Source of the DNA: Embleya sp040605455
GTDB lineage: Bacteria > Actinomycetota > Actinomycetes > Streptomycetales > Streptomycetaceae
DNA length: 64,000 nt
Reading direction: 5' to 3'
NCBI RefSeq assembly: GCF_040605455.1
Contig: NZ_JBEXCV010000020.1
Location: forward strand, 1-64,000
In this document: positions 48,876 to 58,659 of the stretch, piece by piece
How the letters are laid out: every line of letters begins with the position of its first letter
How positions within the stretch are numbered: position 1 is the stretch's first letter
The notes under the pieces: model-generated
Seen by the model: only the letters and a program-made list of their open reading frames with translations
What the model was told of the DNA's origin: nothing
The model's database searches: none
Position numbers and translations under genes: made by a program

Positions 48876-51239
48876 ATGACGATGGCGATTCCCGAAAGTC
48901 CGGACCTGGCGACGGTCGACGCCTGGTGGCGGGCGGCGAACTACCTCGCGGTGGGCCAGATCTACCTCAGCGGCAACCCGCTCCTGACCGAACCGCTGCG
49001 CCCCGAGCACGTCAAGCCGCGCCTGCTCGGGCACTGGGGCACCTCCCCCGGCCTGAACCTGATCTACGCACACCTGAACCGGGTGATCCGCGAACGCGGC
49101 ACCCATGCCCTGCACGTCACCGGCCCCGGGCACGGCGGCCCGTCCGCACTCGCCGCGTCGTGGCTGGACGGCACCTACAGCGAGCGCTATCCGAACGTCT
49201 CCAAGGACGCGGCCGGCATGGTCACGCTGTTCCGCCAGTTCTCCTATCCGGGCGGCGTGCCCAGCCACATCGCGCCCGGAGTGCCCGGCTCGATCCACGA
49301 GGGCGGCGAACTCGGCTACAGCCTCTCGCACGCCTTCGGCGCCGCGTTCGACAATCCGGACCTGGTCGTGGCGTGTGTGGTCGGCGACGGCGAGGCCGAG
49401 ACCGGCCCGCTCGCCGCGTCCTGGCACGGCACCAAGTTCCTCAGCCCGCGCACCGACGGAGCGGTGTTGCCGATCCTGCACCTGAACGGCTGGAAGATCG
49501 CCAACCCGACGCTGCTCGCCCGCATGCCGCGCGCGGAACTGGACGCGCTGCTGACCGGGTACGGCTGGCGTGCGATCCATGTCGAGGGCGACGAACCCGC
49601 CCGCGTGCACGCCGCGTTCGCCGCCGCGCTGGAGGAAGCGCTGGATGAGATCGCCGAGTTCAAGGCGACCGCGCAGGGGCGCCCGAGGTGGCCGATGATC
49701 GTGCTGCGTACCCCCAAGGGCTGGACCGGACCGCACACCGTGGACGACGTGCCCGTCGAGGGCACGTGGCGCTCACATCAGGTCCCGCTGGCCGGGGTGC
49801 GCGAGAACCCGGAGCACCTGGCCCTGCTCGAGGCATGGATGCGCTCCTACCGCCCGGACGAACTCTTCGACCGAGGCGGCCGACCCACCCCGATCGTGCT
49901 CGCCAACGTGCCCACCGGCGACACGCGCCTGGGCGCGGTACCCGAGGCCAACGGCGGTACGGTGCTGCGGGATCTACCGCTGCCCGACCCGAACGCCTTC
50001 GCGGTCAAGGTCGTCGAACCCGGCGCCTCCTCGTCGGAACCCACCCGGGCGCTGGGCGAATACCTGCGCGAGGTCTTCGCCCGAACGGCAACTCGCCGCG
50101 ACTTCCGCCTGTTCGGCCCCGACGAGACCGAGTCCAACCGACTCGGCGCGGTCTACGGCGCCACCGCCAAAGCCTGGCAGGAACCGGTCACCGACCTCGA
50201 CACCCACCTGGCCCCGGACGGGCGGGTCGTGGAGATCCTGTCCGAACACACCTGCCAGGGCATGCTGGAGGGTTACCTCCTGACCGGGCGGCACGGCGTG
50301 TTCTCGTGCTACGAGGCGTTCACCCACATCGTGTCCTCGATGTTCAACCAGCACGCCAAGTGGCTGCACGCCTCGCGCGAGATCGGCTGGCGGCCCCCCA
50401 TCGCATCGCTGAACTACCTGCTCACCTCCCACGTGTGGCGCCAGGACCAGAACGGCTTCTCGCACCAGGATCCCGGCTTCGTCGACAACGTGATCAACAA
50501 GCGGCCCGAGGTCGTCCGCGTCTACCTGCCGCCGGACACCAACACCCTGCTGTCGGTGGGCGATCACGTATTGCGCAGTCGCGGCCTGGTGAACGTGATC
50601 GTCGCCGGCAAGACGCCCAACCCGGACTGGCTGACCATGGACGAGGCGGTCCTGCACTGCACCCGCGGCGCCGGCGTCTGGGAGTGGGCCTCCAACGACG
50701 ACGGCGACCCCGAGGTGGTCTTGGCCTGCGCCGGCGACGTACCCACGCTGGAGACGCTCGCCGCCGTCGATCTGATCCGCCGTCACCTGCCCGAACTGCG
50801 GGTGCGTGTGGTCAACGTGGTGGACCTGATGCGGCTGCTCCCGGAGAGCGAGCACCCGCACGGCATGCCCGACGCCGAGTACGACGCGCTGTTCGGCACC
50901 GACGTCCCGGTGATCTTCGCCTACCACGGCTACCCGTGGCTGATCCACCGCCTCGCCTACCGCCGGCACAACCACGAACACCTGCACGTGCGCGGATACA
51001 AGGAGTACGGCACCACGACGACCCCGTTCGACATGGTCGTGCTCAACGACATGGACCGCTACCAACGCGTGATCGACGTGATCGACCGCGTCCCCGGCCT
51101 GGGTGCGCGCGCCGCGTCGGTGCGCCAGAGCATGCTCGACGCCCGTACCCGACACCGCGCCTGGATCCTCGAACACGGCGAGGACATGCCCGAGGTCCGC
51201 GACTGGACCTGGTCGACGGACCCGCCCGGTCGCCACTGA
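48876..51239 (+). CDS. xfp: Xylulose-5-phosphate/fructose-6-phosphate phosphoketolase
   Basis: The 787-residue product is a thiamine-diphosphate enzyme that cleaves xylulose-5-P or fructose-6-P with phosphate to acetyl-phosphate plus glyceraldehyde-3-P or erythrose-4-P. Signatures include YLAVGQIYLSGNPLL, LLGHWGTSPGLNLIYAHLNR, TGPGHGGPSALAASWL, SIHEGGELGYSLSHAFGAAFDNPDL, GDGEAETGPLAASWH (ThDP/Mg motif) and the C-terminal EYGTTTTPFDMVVLNDMDRY. Length is normal. AGAGGT lies 7 nt before ATG 48876. With the convergent acetate kinase it forms a complete ATP-yielding shunt, and a GGGCCG palindrome lies upstream. Confidence 0.97.
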   Translation: MTMAIPESPDLATVDAWWRAANYLAVGQIYLSGNPLLTEPLRPEHVKPRLLGHWGTSPGLNLIYAHLNRVIRERGTHALHVTGPGHGGPSALAASWLDGTYSERYPNVSKDAAGMVTLFRQFSYPGGVPSHIAPGVPGSIHEGGELGYSLSHAFGAAFDNPDLVVACVVGDGEAETGPLAASWHGTKFLSPRTDGAVLPILHLNGWKIANPTLLARMPRAELDALLTGYGWRAIHVEGDEPARVHAAFAAALEEALDEIAEFKATAQGRPRWPMIVLRTPKGWTGPHTVDDVPVEGTWRSHQVPLAGVRENPEHLALLEAWMRSYRPDELFDRGGRPTPIVLANVPTGDTRLGAVPEANGGTVLRDLPLPDPNAFAVKVVEPGASSSEPTRALGEYLREVFARTATRRDFRLFGPDETESNRLGAVYGATAKAWQEPVTDLDTHLAPDGRVVEILSEHTCQGMLEGYLLTGRHGVFSCYEAFTHIVSSMFNQHAKWLHASREIGWRPPIASLNYLLTSHVWRQDQNGFSHQDPGFVDNVINKRPEVVRVYLPPDTNTLLSVGDHVLRSRGLVNVIVAGKTPNPDWLTMDEAVLHCTRGAGVWEWASNDDGDPEVVLACAGDVPTLETLAAVDLIRRHLPELRVRVVNVVDLMRLLPESEHPHGMPDAEYDALFGTDVPVIFAYHGYPWLIHRLAYRRHNHEHLHVRGYKEYGTTTTPFDMVVLNDMDRYQRVIDVIDRVPGLGARAASVRQSMLDARTRHRAWILEHGEDMPEVRDWTWSTDPPGRH

Positions 51240-51243
51240 CGCG

Positions 51244-51307
51244 CGGGAAGCCGCGCCATCCGTTCACGCCGTCGTGTGCCGGCGCACGACGGGTGGCGCG
51301 TTTCCCG
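51244..51307. terminator. Bidirectional terminator between xfp and ackA
   Basis: An outer stem CGGGAA (51244-51249) with TTCCCG (51302-51307), a middle stem CGCGCCA (51252-51258) with TGGCGCG (51294-51300), and an inner stem CGTCGTG (51270-51276) with CACGACG (51285-51291) form one long hairpin between the convergent genes. Confidence 0.75.
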
Positions 51308-51322
51308 TTGGCGGATCGGCGT

Positions 51323-52450
51323 TCAGCCCGCCGTCTCGCGGGTTTCGCGGGCGATCGCCACGTCCTCGCGGGCGGTGACGACCACGGTACGCACCGATGC
51401 ACCCGAGGCGCCGATGTCGGCGTCGGCCCATGCCCGCGCGTTGGCACCGGGATCCAGAGCCACGCCCAAAAAGCCCAGCTCGGCGACCGTCGCGGCCCGC
51501 AGGGCGTCGTCGTGTTCGCCCACTCCCCCGGTGAAGGCCAGCACGTCCAGGCCGCCCATCGCGGCGGCCATGGCGGCGATCCGGGTACGCACCCGGTAGG
51601 CGTAGATCGCCCGTGCCGATCGGGCGCGCGGATCGCCCGCGTCGGCGTCCGCTCGGATCGCACGCATGTCGCCGCCCTGCCCGGCCAGCGCGCTCAGACC
51701 GGCCTCGTGCTCCAACACCCGCTCCAGTTCCTCCAGTTCGACGCCGTTGCGAAGCAGCCAGACGAGCATGCCCGGGTCCAGGTCACCGGCGCGGGTGGCC
51801 ATCACCAGGCCCTCCGTGGGAGTGAAGCCCATCGTGGTGTCGACACAGACCCCGCCCCGAACCGCGGCCAACGACGCCCCCGCGCCGAGATGGCAGCTGA
51901 CCACACGCGCCGACGACGGTTGTAGGCCGACCAGTTCGCTCGCCCGCGCCGAGGCGTAGGCGTGCGACAGCCCGTGGAAGCCGTAGCGCCGCAGACCCCA
52001 TCGGGTGCGCCACGCCTGCGGGAGCGCATAGGTGTGCGCCTCGGTCGGCAAGGTGCGGTGGAAGGCGGTGTCGAAACAGGCGACCGCGGGAAGGTCCGGG
52101 CACAATGCGCGGATCGCGTCGATGCCGGCGAGCGCCCGGTCCTGGTGCAGGGGCGCGAGCGGGCGCAGCGCGGTGATCCGCTCGTACACGTGCGGATCGA
52201 GCCGGGCCGGGCCGGTGAAGTCCGCACCACCGTGCACGATGCGATGTCCGACGGCTTCGACGGGCCCGGCCGCGTGCACGAACTCGGCGAGCGCCGCGGA
52301 CGGAAACGTGTCGGCGCAGCGCAGGTTCGAGGTGCACTCGATCGTGTCGTCCGACTCGACCACCGACACCTTCAGGCTCGACGAGCCCGCGTTGACGACC
52401 AGGACCCGACCGGGGACGGCTGACTGTGACCGGGTCGCGTCAGCGCTCAT
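51323..52450 (-). CDS. ackA: Acetate kinase
   Basis: This 375-residue protein interconverts acetyl-phosphate and acetate with ADP/ATP. It has all family signatures: VLVVNAGSSSLKVSVVE (signature 1), HRIVHGGADF, FDTAFHRTLP, YGFHGLSHAYASARA, VSCHLGAGASLAAVRGGVCVDTTMGFTPTEGLVMATRAGDLDPG, and FTGGVGEHD. The ATG at 52450 begins MSADATRSQ; its ribosome site is weak, and longer in-frame starts exist up to 52630 but read as low-complexity sequence. It converges with xfp, whose product acetyl-phosphate is its substrate. Two GGGCCG palindromes centred 22 bp apart lie about 230-260 bp upstream. Confidence 0.96.
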   Translation of the reverse strand: MSADATRSQSAVPGRVLVVNAGSSSLKVSVVESDDTIECTSNLRCADTFPSAALAEFVHAAGPVEAVGHRIVHGGADFTGPARLDPHVYERITALRPLAPLHQDRALAGIDAIRALCPDLPAVACFDTAFHRTLPTEAHTYALPQAWRTRWGLRRYGFHGLSHAYASARASELVGLQPSSARVVSCHLGAGASLAAVRGGVCVDTTMGFTPTEGLVMATRAGDLDPGMLVWLLRNGVELEELERVLEHEAGLSALAGQGGDMRAIRADADAGDPRARSARAIYAYRVRTRIAAMAAAMGGLDVLAFTGGVGEHDDALRAATVAELGFLGVALDPGANARAWADADIGASGASVRTVVVTAREDVAIARETRETAG

Positions 52451-53037
52451 CGCGCACCACCACGTCGGCCGGGACGCGCCCCGGCTCGCGGCCGGCGGTG
52501 GGTCCGGTGCTGTTCGAACAACCGTACGGCGTACCGTGCTTCGCGGCGGCCGAGGAGGCGACGGCGCGCGGGTGGGCGGGGTGTCCCAGGATGGGCAAGG
52601 CAAAACACGGCGACGGCCTCCGAGGTCCATGCGTCGATGCGGTTTTCAGGACACCGCATCGCGCTTTCGCGCACCCGGGCCGAACGGCCCGGGGCCTGGG
52701 GCCGTACGGCCCTGACGCGTCGACGGCGCGCCAATCGAAACCATACCCATGCTCGGGCGGCCACGGGCAGTCACGACCGGGCTCGCACCGCCGCGCGCAT
52801 CGGCCCCGCTCGGGGCCGGTCGGCCGAGCCGGCGTCTCGGCGACAACCGGCTGTTGGACCCGCCGATTCGGGCCGGTCGGCCCTGGTTCGGGCGTCACGC
52901 CCGCGGGAGGCTGAAGCCACGGCCCGAGCGCACGGCCGAGCGCGCCGGCATCGGGCGCGGCGTCGACAAGAGGGAACCGACCGACACAGGGCCGTTCGGC
53001 CCTGGTCGGCGCCCGGACGGGATTCGAGGGTTGAGAA
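52451..53037. promoter_or_regulatory. Divergent regulatory region with five GGGCCG-type palindromes
   Basis: This 587-bp interval lies between ackA and the PPOX gene. It holds the palindromes GGGCCGAACGGCCC (52677-52690, extended to CCC/GGG flanks), GGGCCGTACGGCCC (52699-52712), GGGCCGGTCGGCCG (52813-52826), GGGCCGGTCGGCCC (52870-52883) and AGGGCCGTTCGGCCCT (52988-53003). The first two are centred 22 bp apart, and the last is centred 42 bp before the PPOX start. No convincing gene lies within it. Confidence 0.7.
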
Positions 53038-53490
53038 ATGAGCGAACACCCCGTGACAAAACGCGCCCTCGGCCGCCGGGAGACGTTGGAGCTGATGGCG
53101 AGCGCCCGGGTGGGCCGTGTCGTCGTCAGCGAGGGCGCGCTTCCGGCCGTTCACGTGGTGGCCTTCGCGCTCGACCGGGAGTGCGTGGTGTTTCGGGCTC
53201 CGCTCGGCTCCCCGCTCGCGAAGGCCGCACTCGATGCGGTGGTCGCCTTCCAGGCCGACCACATCGACCCGGCCGCACGGACCGGCTGGACCGGCACGGT
53301 CACCGGCCACGCCTCGCGAGTCCACGATCCCTCGGCCGTCGCCCATCTGGATCGCCTGCTCCCCGAGGTCGACGGCGACGAAGGGGAGCAGGCGTGGATC
53401 CGGGTCAGCTCGGAGTTCGTCACCGGTCTCCTCAGCCAACGCCGAACAATCGGCACGCCGTCCGCGGTTCCCGACGCCCAACAGGCGTAA
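53038..53490 (+). CDS. PPOX-fold flavin-binding protein
   Basis: The product has 150 residues with the split-barrel PNPOx-like fold: RRETLELMASARVGRVVVSEGALPAVHVVAFALDRECVVFRAPLGSPLAKAALDAVVAFQADHIDP, then GWTGTVTGHASRVHDP and a C-terminal region WIRVSSEFVTGLLSQRR. This is the FMN/heme-binding family often called pyridoxamine-phosphate-oxidase-related, frequent in actinobacterial hypoxia and dormancy clusters. GAGGG precedes ATG 53038. A GGGCCG palindrome is centred 42 bp upstream, linking it to the putative xfp/ackA control. The precise reaction is unknown. Confidence 0.88.
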   Translation: MSEHPVTKRALGRRETLELMASARVGRVVVSEGALPAVHVVAFALDRECVVFRAPLGSPLAKAALDAVVAFQADHIDPAARTGWTGTVTGHASRVHDPSAVAHLDRLLPEVDGDEGEQAWIRVSSEFVTGLLSQRRTIGTPSAVPDAQQA

Positions 53491-53614
53491 AAGCCGCCGT
53501 TCACCCGGTATCCCCGGCGCATCCTCCGCCCGATCCCGAAATGCCGCGCCGCAACGCGGCCGATGGCCGGCGGGCCGCGGGCCGGTCGGTGACCGTACCG
53601 GGTGGAGCCGGCGC

Positions 53615-53642
53615 TGGACTTACTAGGACGTCCGACTATATC
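53615..53642 (+). promoter_or_regulatory. Probable promoter of the riboswitch transcript
   Basis: TGGACT (53615-53620), 16 nt, then TATATC (53637-53642) place the start of transcription near 53650, just before the riboswitch P1 stem. Confidence 0.45.
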
Positions 53643-53659
53643 GTCTTCAACAACAAGGT

Positions 53660-53802
53660 CCGCGGTGCAGGGAAGTCGGTGTGAATCCGGCATGGTCCCG
53701 CCACTGTGACCGGGGAGTGCGCTGCCGCAGCACCAAGCCACTGGCGAAGGCCGGGAAGGCGGGCATCGTGCGTGGATCCGGAAGTCAGGATACCGGCCGC
53801 GG
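53660..53802 (+). ncRNA. Cobalamin (B12) riboswitch
   Basis: All conserved blocks of the class I cobalamin aptamer are present in order: GGTGCAGGGAAGTCGGTGTGA starts at 53664, then AATCCGGC, GGTCCCGCCACTGTGACCGG (53694 on), AAGCCACTGG and the B12 box GAAGTCAGGATAC (53781-53793). CCGCGG at 53660 and 53797 can form stem P1. The RNA is on the plus strand, 211 nt upstream of the mmsA start, with only a tiny open frame (53826-53906) between. In this class, ligand binding normally lowers expression, so the following operon should be on when B12 is scarce. Certain as an aptamer; the target is inferred by position. Confidence 0.95.
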
Positions 53803-53825
53803 GTATATCCGTGTTGTCCACGAGG

Positions 53826-53906
53826 ATGGAGCAAACACGCATGACACCGGTCCGCGCACCCGCCCCGGATGATCCTGCGAACGTCGAACTCCCCAGGAGT
53901 TCCTGA
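53826..53906 (+). CDS. Possible 26-codon leader ORF
   Basis: Between the riboswitch and mmsA a short frame reads MEQTRMTPVRAPAPDDPANV ending ELPRSS. The inner ATG at 53841 has GGAG 9 nt upstream. It could be a leader peptide whose translation is gated by the riboswitch, or a relic of a lost B12-regulated gene. No family is recognised. Confidence 0.25.
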   Translation: MEQTRMTPVRAPAPDDPANVELPRSS

Positions 53907-54013
53907 TCATTTCGACGTCGACCCGCACCGGGCAACCACGCGCACCCGCGCCGAGGTTGCGTGGGCGGGTCATGCCCTCCTCCGGATCGCACCTGACGAG
54001 AGACAGGTCGTTC

Positions 54014-55513
<1,500 letters not shown>

Positions 55514-55517
55514 CCCG

Positions 55518-56660
55518 GTGAGCGCGCTCACCGACGACCAGCTCGCGATCGTCGAAACCACCCGGGACTTCGCCCGCGAACACCTCTCCCCGCACGCGAT
55601 CGAATGGGACCGCACCGGCCACTTCCCCGTCGACGTCCTGCGCAAGGGCGCCGACCTCGGCCTCGGCGGCATCACCGTCCGCGAGGACGAAGGCGGTTCG
55701 GGGCTCGATCGACTCGACTCCGCACTGATCTTCGAGGCGCTGGCCGGCGGCTGCCCGACCATCGCCGCCTACTACTCCATTCACAACATGGTCGCCTCGA
55801 TGATCGACCGGCACGGTACGCCGGAGCAGCGCGCACGCTGGCTTCCGGGTCTGTGCTCGATGCGCGAACTGGCCAGCTACTGCCTGACCGAGCCGGGAGC
55901 GGGATCGGATGCCGCCGCTCTGACCACCCGTGCGACCCGCGACGGCGACGACTACGTCCTGCACGGGGTCAAGCAGTTCATCTCCGGCGCCGGATCCTCC
56001 GCGGTGTACGTGGTGATGGCGCGCACCGGCGCGGACGGCGCCCACGGGATCTCCGCGTTCGTCGTGGAGGCCGACACCGACGGGCTGTCTTTCGGGCCGA
56101 ACGAGCGCAAGATGGGCTGGCACGCCCAGCCCACTCGTCAGGTGGTCCTGGAGGGCGTGCGGGTGCCCGCGGCGCACCGGCTCGGCGCCGAGGGCGACGG
56201 GTTCAAGATCGCGATGGGCGGCCTCGACGGCGGCCGGATCAACATCGCCGCCTGCTCGCTGGGCGGCGCGCAGGCCGCGCTTGAGGCCGCCGTGAGCCAT
56301 CTCACCGACCGCGAGGCGTTCGGCGCGCGGCTCATCGACGCGCAGGCCCTGCGGTTCCAACTCGCGGACATGGCAACGGAACTCGAGGCCGCCCGCACGC
56401 TGGTGCGACATGCCGCCTCCTCGCTCGACGAGGGCGACCCCAGGGCACCACAACTGTGCGCGATGGCCAAGCGGTTCGCCACCGACACCGCCTTCTCGGT
56501 GGCCGATCGCGCGCTGCAACTGCACGGCGGATACGGCTACCTCGCCGACTACGGCATCGAGAAGATCGTTCGCGATCTGCGGGTGCACCGCATTCTCGAA
56601 GGAACCAACGAGATCATGCGCGTGATCGTCGCGCGCGGACTGATCGGAGCAGCCCGATGA
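55518..56660 (+). CDS. Acyl-CoA dehydrogenase, probable isobutyryl-CoA dehydrogenase
   Basis: This 380-residue flavoprotein has family landmarks SALTDDQLAIVETTRDFAREHLSPHAIEWD, YCLTEPGAGSDAAAL, VKQFISGAGSS, and the C-terminal DTAFSVADRALQLHGGYGYLADYGIEKIVRDLRVHRILEGTNEIMRVIVARGLI, with catalytic Glu in the RILEGTNEI segment. The reaction inferred is isobutyryl-CoA to methacrylyl-CoA, based on its place between mmsA and the 3-hydroxyisobutyryl-CoA hydrolase. GTG at 55518 is 4 nt after the mmsA stop. The residues that set substrate size cannot be checked here. Confidence 0.9.
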   Translation: MSALTDDQLAIVETTRDFAREHLSPHAIEWDRTGHFPVDVLRKGADLGLGGITVREDEGGSGLDRLDSALIFEALAGGCPTIAAYYSIHNMVASMIDRHGTPEQRARWLPGLCSMRELASYCLTEPGAGSDAAALTTRATRDGDDYVLHGVKQFISGAGSSAVYVVMARTGADGAHGISAFVVEADTDGLSFGPNERKMGWHAQPTRQVVLEGVRVPAAHRLGAEGDGFKIAMGGLDGGRINIAACSLGGAQAALEAAVSHLTDREAFGARLIDAQALRFQLADMATELEAARTLVRHAASSLDEGDPRAPQLCAMAKRFATDTAFSVADRALQLHGGYGYLADYGIEKIVRDLRVHRILEGTNEIMRVIVARGLIGAAR

Positions 56661-57736
56661 CCCCCACCACGGACCGGGACCCGGTGCTGACCCACCGGCA
56701 GGCGGCACTGGGCCGGATCGTCCTGAACCGGCCCAAGGCGCTCAACGCGCTCACCCACGACATGGTTCGGCGGATCGACGCCGCACTCACCGCGTGGGAA
56801 CACGACGACGGCGTACGGCTGGTGGTGATCACCGGCGCGGGCGAACGCGGCCTGTGTGCGGGCGGCGACATTCGTGCCATCCACGCCGACGCCGTCGCCG
56901 GCGGCACCGCGAGCCTGGACTTCTGGCGCGACGAGTACCGGCTCAACGCCCGCATCGCCCGCTACCCCAAGACGTACGTCGCCGTCATGGACGGCATCGT
57001 GATGGGCGGTGGCGTCGGCATCTCCGCGCACGGCGCGCTGCGCATCGTCACCGATCGCTCGACGATCGCCATGCCCGAGACCGGAATCGGCTTCGTTCCG
57101 GACGTGGGCGGCACCCACCTGCTCGCCCGGGTCCCGGGCGAGTCCGGCACGCATCTGGCGCTGACCGGATCCGCGATCGGCCCCGGCGACGCCATCGCCT
57201 GCGGCCTCGCCGACCACTTCGTGCCCTCGCACCGCCTCGACGCGATGATCGATGCGCTGGCCACGCGCGAACCGGTGGACGTCGTCGCGCGCTTCGCCGA
57301 GCCGGCGCCGGCCGGCGAACTCGCCGGGCGGCGCGGCTGGATCGACGCGTGCTACGCGTGCGACAGCGTCGAGGAGATCCTCGATCGCCTCGAGGACAGC
57401 GGGGAACCGGCGGCGAAGCAGGCCGCCGAGCAGATCCGCGCCAAGTCGCCAACCGCGCTCAAGGTGACCCTGGCAAGCCTGCGCCGGGCCCGAGAACTCG
57501 GCTGCCTGGAAGCCGTGTTGGAGCAGGAGTACCGGGTGTCGAGCGCGGCGCTGAGCGCGCCCGACCTCGCCGAGGGCATCCGCGCCCAGGTGATCGACAA
57601 GGATCGTGCGCCCCGCTGGTCGCCCGCGACGCTGGAGGCGGTGGGGCCCGAGGACGTCGACCGATTCTTCCGAGCGCCGGCCGAGGGTGCCCCGGGTCTG
57701 GAGTTCGCGTCCGCGACCACGGAGGTCGGCCGATGA
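56657..57736 (+). CDS. 3-Hydroxyisobutyryl-CoA hydrolase (enoyl-CoA hydratase superfamily)
   Basis: The product has 359 residues, longer than simple hydratases (about 260) and typical of HIBCH-type hydrolases. It reads GRIVLNRPKALNALTHDMVRRIDAAL, GERGLCAGGDIRAIHADAVAG, VMDGIVMGGGVGISAHGALRIVTDRSTIAMPETGIGFVPDVGGTHLLARVPGE and SVEEILDRLEDSG with the C-terminal helices of the hydrolase subgroup. It cleaves 3-hydroxyisobutyryl-CoA to 3-hydroxyisobutyrate. ATGA overlap with the stop of the dehydrogenase gives translational coupling. Confidence 0.93.
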   Translation: MTPTTDRDPVLTHRQAALGRIVLNRPKALNALTHDMVRRIDAALTAWEHDDGVRLVVITGAGERGLCAGGDIRAIHADAVAGGTASLDFWRDEYRLNARIARYPKTYVAVMDGIVMGGGVGISAHGALRIVTDRSTIAMPETGIGFVPDVGGTHLLARVPGESGTHLALTGSAIGPGDAIACGLADHFVPSHRLDAMIDALATREPVDVVARFAEPAPAGELAGRRGWIDACYACDSVEEILDRLEDSGEPAAKQAAEQIRAKSPTALKVTLASLRRARELGCLEAVLEQEYRVSSAALSAPDLAEGIRAQVIDKDRAPRWSPATLEAVGPEDVDRFFRAPAEGAPGLEFASATTEVGR

Positions 57737-58659
57737 CCGGCACCATCGCATTCGTCGGACTGGGCAACATGGGTGGCCCGATGGCCGCCAACCTGGTCGC
57801 GGCTGGGCACGTCGTCACCGGATTCGACGTGGCTCCCACGGCTCTGGAGCAGGCCCGGGACAGCGGCGTGCGGATCGCCGGCTCACCTGCGGAGGCCGTC
57901 GCCGACGCGGACGTGGTGATCACCATGCTGCCCGGCGGGGCACACGTTCTGGACTGCTACCAGGGCCCGGCCGGCCTCCTGGCCGCCGCGCCGGTCGGTG
58001 CGGTCTTCGTCGACTGTTCGACGATCGATGTCGCCGACGCACACGCCGCGCACGCCGCGGTGCGCGCGTCCGGCCGCCGGGCCCTGGACGCGCCGGTATC
58101 CGGCGGTGTGGTCGGCGCGGTCGCCGGCACGCTCACATTCATGGTCGGCGCCGACGACGAGGACTTCGCCGCGATCGAGCCCGTACTGACCGCGATGGGA
58201 CGCCGCGTGGTGCACTGCGGTCCTCCCGGTGCCGGGCAGGCCGCGAAGATCTGCAACAACATGATCCTGGGCGCCACGATGATCGCGGTGAGCGAGGCGT
58301 TCGTCCTGGGCGAGCACCTCGGGCTCTCCCACCGGGCGTTGTTCGACGTCGCGTCGGCCGCCTCCGGGCAGTGTTGGGCACTGACCTCGAACTGCCCGGT
58401 GCCCGGGCCGGTACCGGCGAGTCCCGCCAACCACGACTACCGGCCCGGCTTCGCCGGCGCCCTGATGGCCAAGGACCTGCGGCTGGCCGCCAACGCGATC
58501 CGCGCGGGCGGCGTGTCCGCCGAACTGGGCCTGCACGCGGCCGAGATGTATGAGGCGTTCGCCGAGAACGGTGGCGCCGACCGCGACTTCTCCGCCGTCA
58601 TCCACGCCATCAGAGACCGCACCGACACCGCATCCGGCGAAGGGAACGACCCCGCATGA
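57733..58659 (+). CDS. mmsB: 3-Hydroxyisobutyrate dehydrogenase
   Basis: This 308-residue protein oxidises 3-hydroxyisobutyrate to methylmalonate semialdehyde. The N-terminal Rossmann motif is IAFVGLGNMGGPMAANLVAAGH. The substrate motif is DAPVSGGVVGAVAGTLTFMVG, and the catalytic Lys lies in GQAAKICNNMILGATMIAVSEAFVLGEHLG. NHDYRPGFAGALMAKDLRLA is the HIBADH C-terminal signature. ATG overlaps the TGA of the previous gene (ATGA). Its product is the substrate of mmsA. Confidence 0.95.
   Translation: MTGTIAFVGLGNMGGPMAANLVAAGHVVTGFDVAPTALEQARDSGVRIAGSPAEAVADADVVITMLPGGAHVLDCYQGPAGLLAAAPVGAVFVDCSTIDVADAHAAHAAVRASGRRALDAPVSGGVVGAVAGTLTFMVGADDEDFAAIEPVLTAMGRRVVHCGPPGAGQAAKICNNMILGATMIAVSEAFVLGEHLGLSHRALFDVASAASGQCWALTSNCPVPGPVPASPANHDYRPGFAGALMAKDLRLAANAIRAGGVSAELGLHAAEMYEAFAENGGADRDFSAVIHAIRDRTDTASGEGNDPA

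Noticed and set aside
52749..53684. 311-codon plus-strand frame between ackA and the PPOX gene
   Set aside because: It overlaps the PPOX gene in another frame, is Arg/Gly/Pro-rich, and its first part is made of the regulatory palindromes.
53957..54013. Upstream ATG extending mmsA by 19 residues
   Set aside because: The extra residues do not match the conserved start of MMSDH proteins; the ATG at 54014 fits family length.
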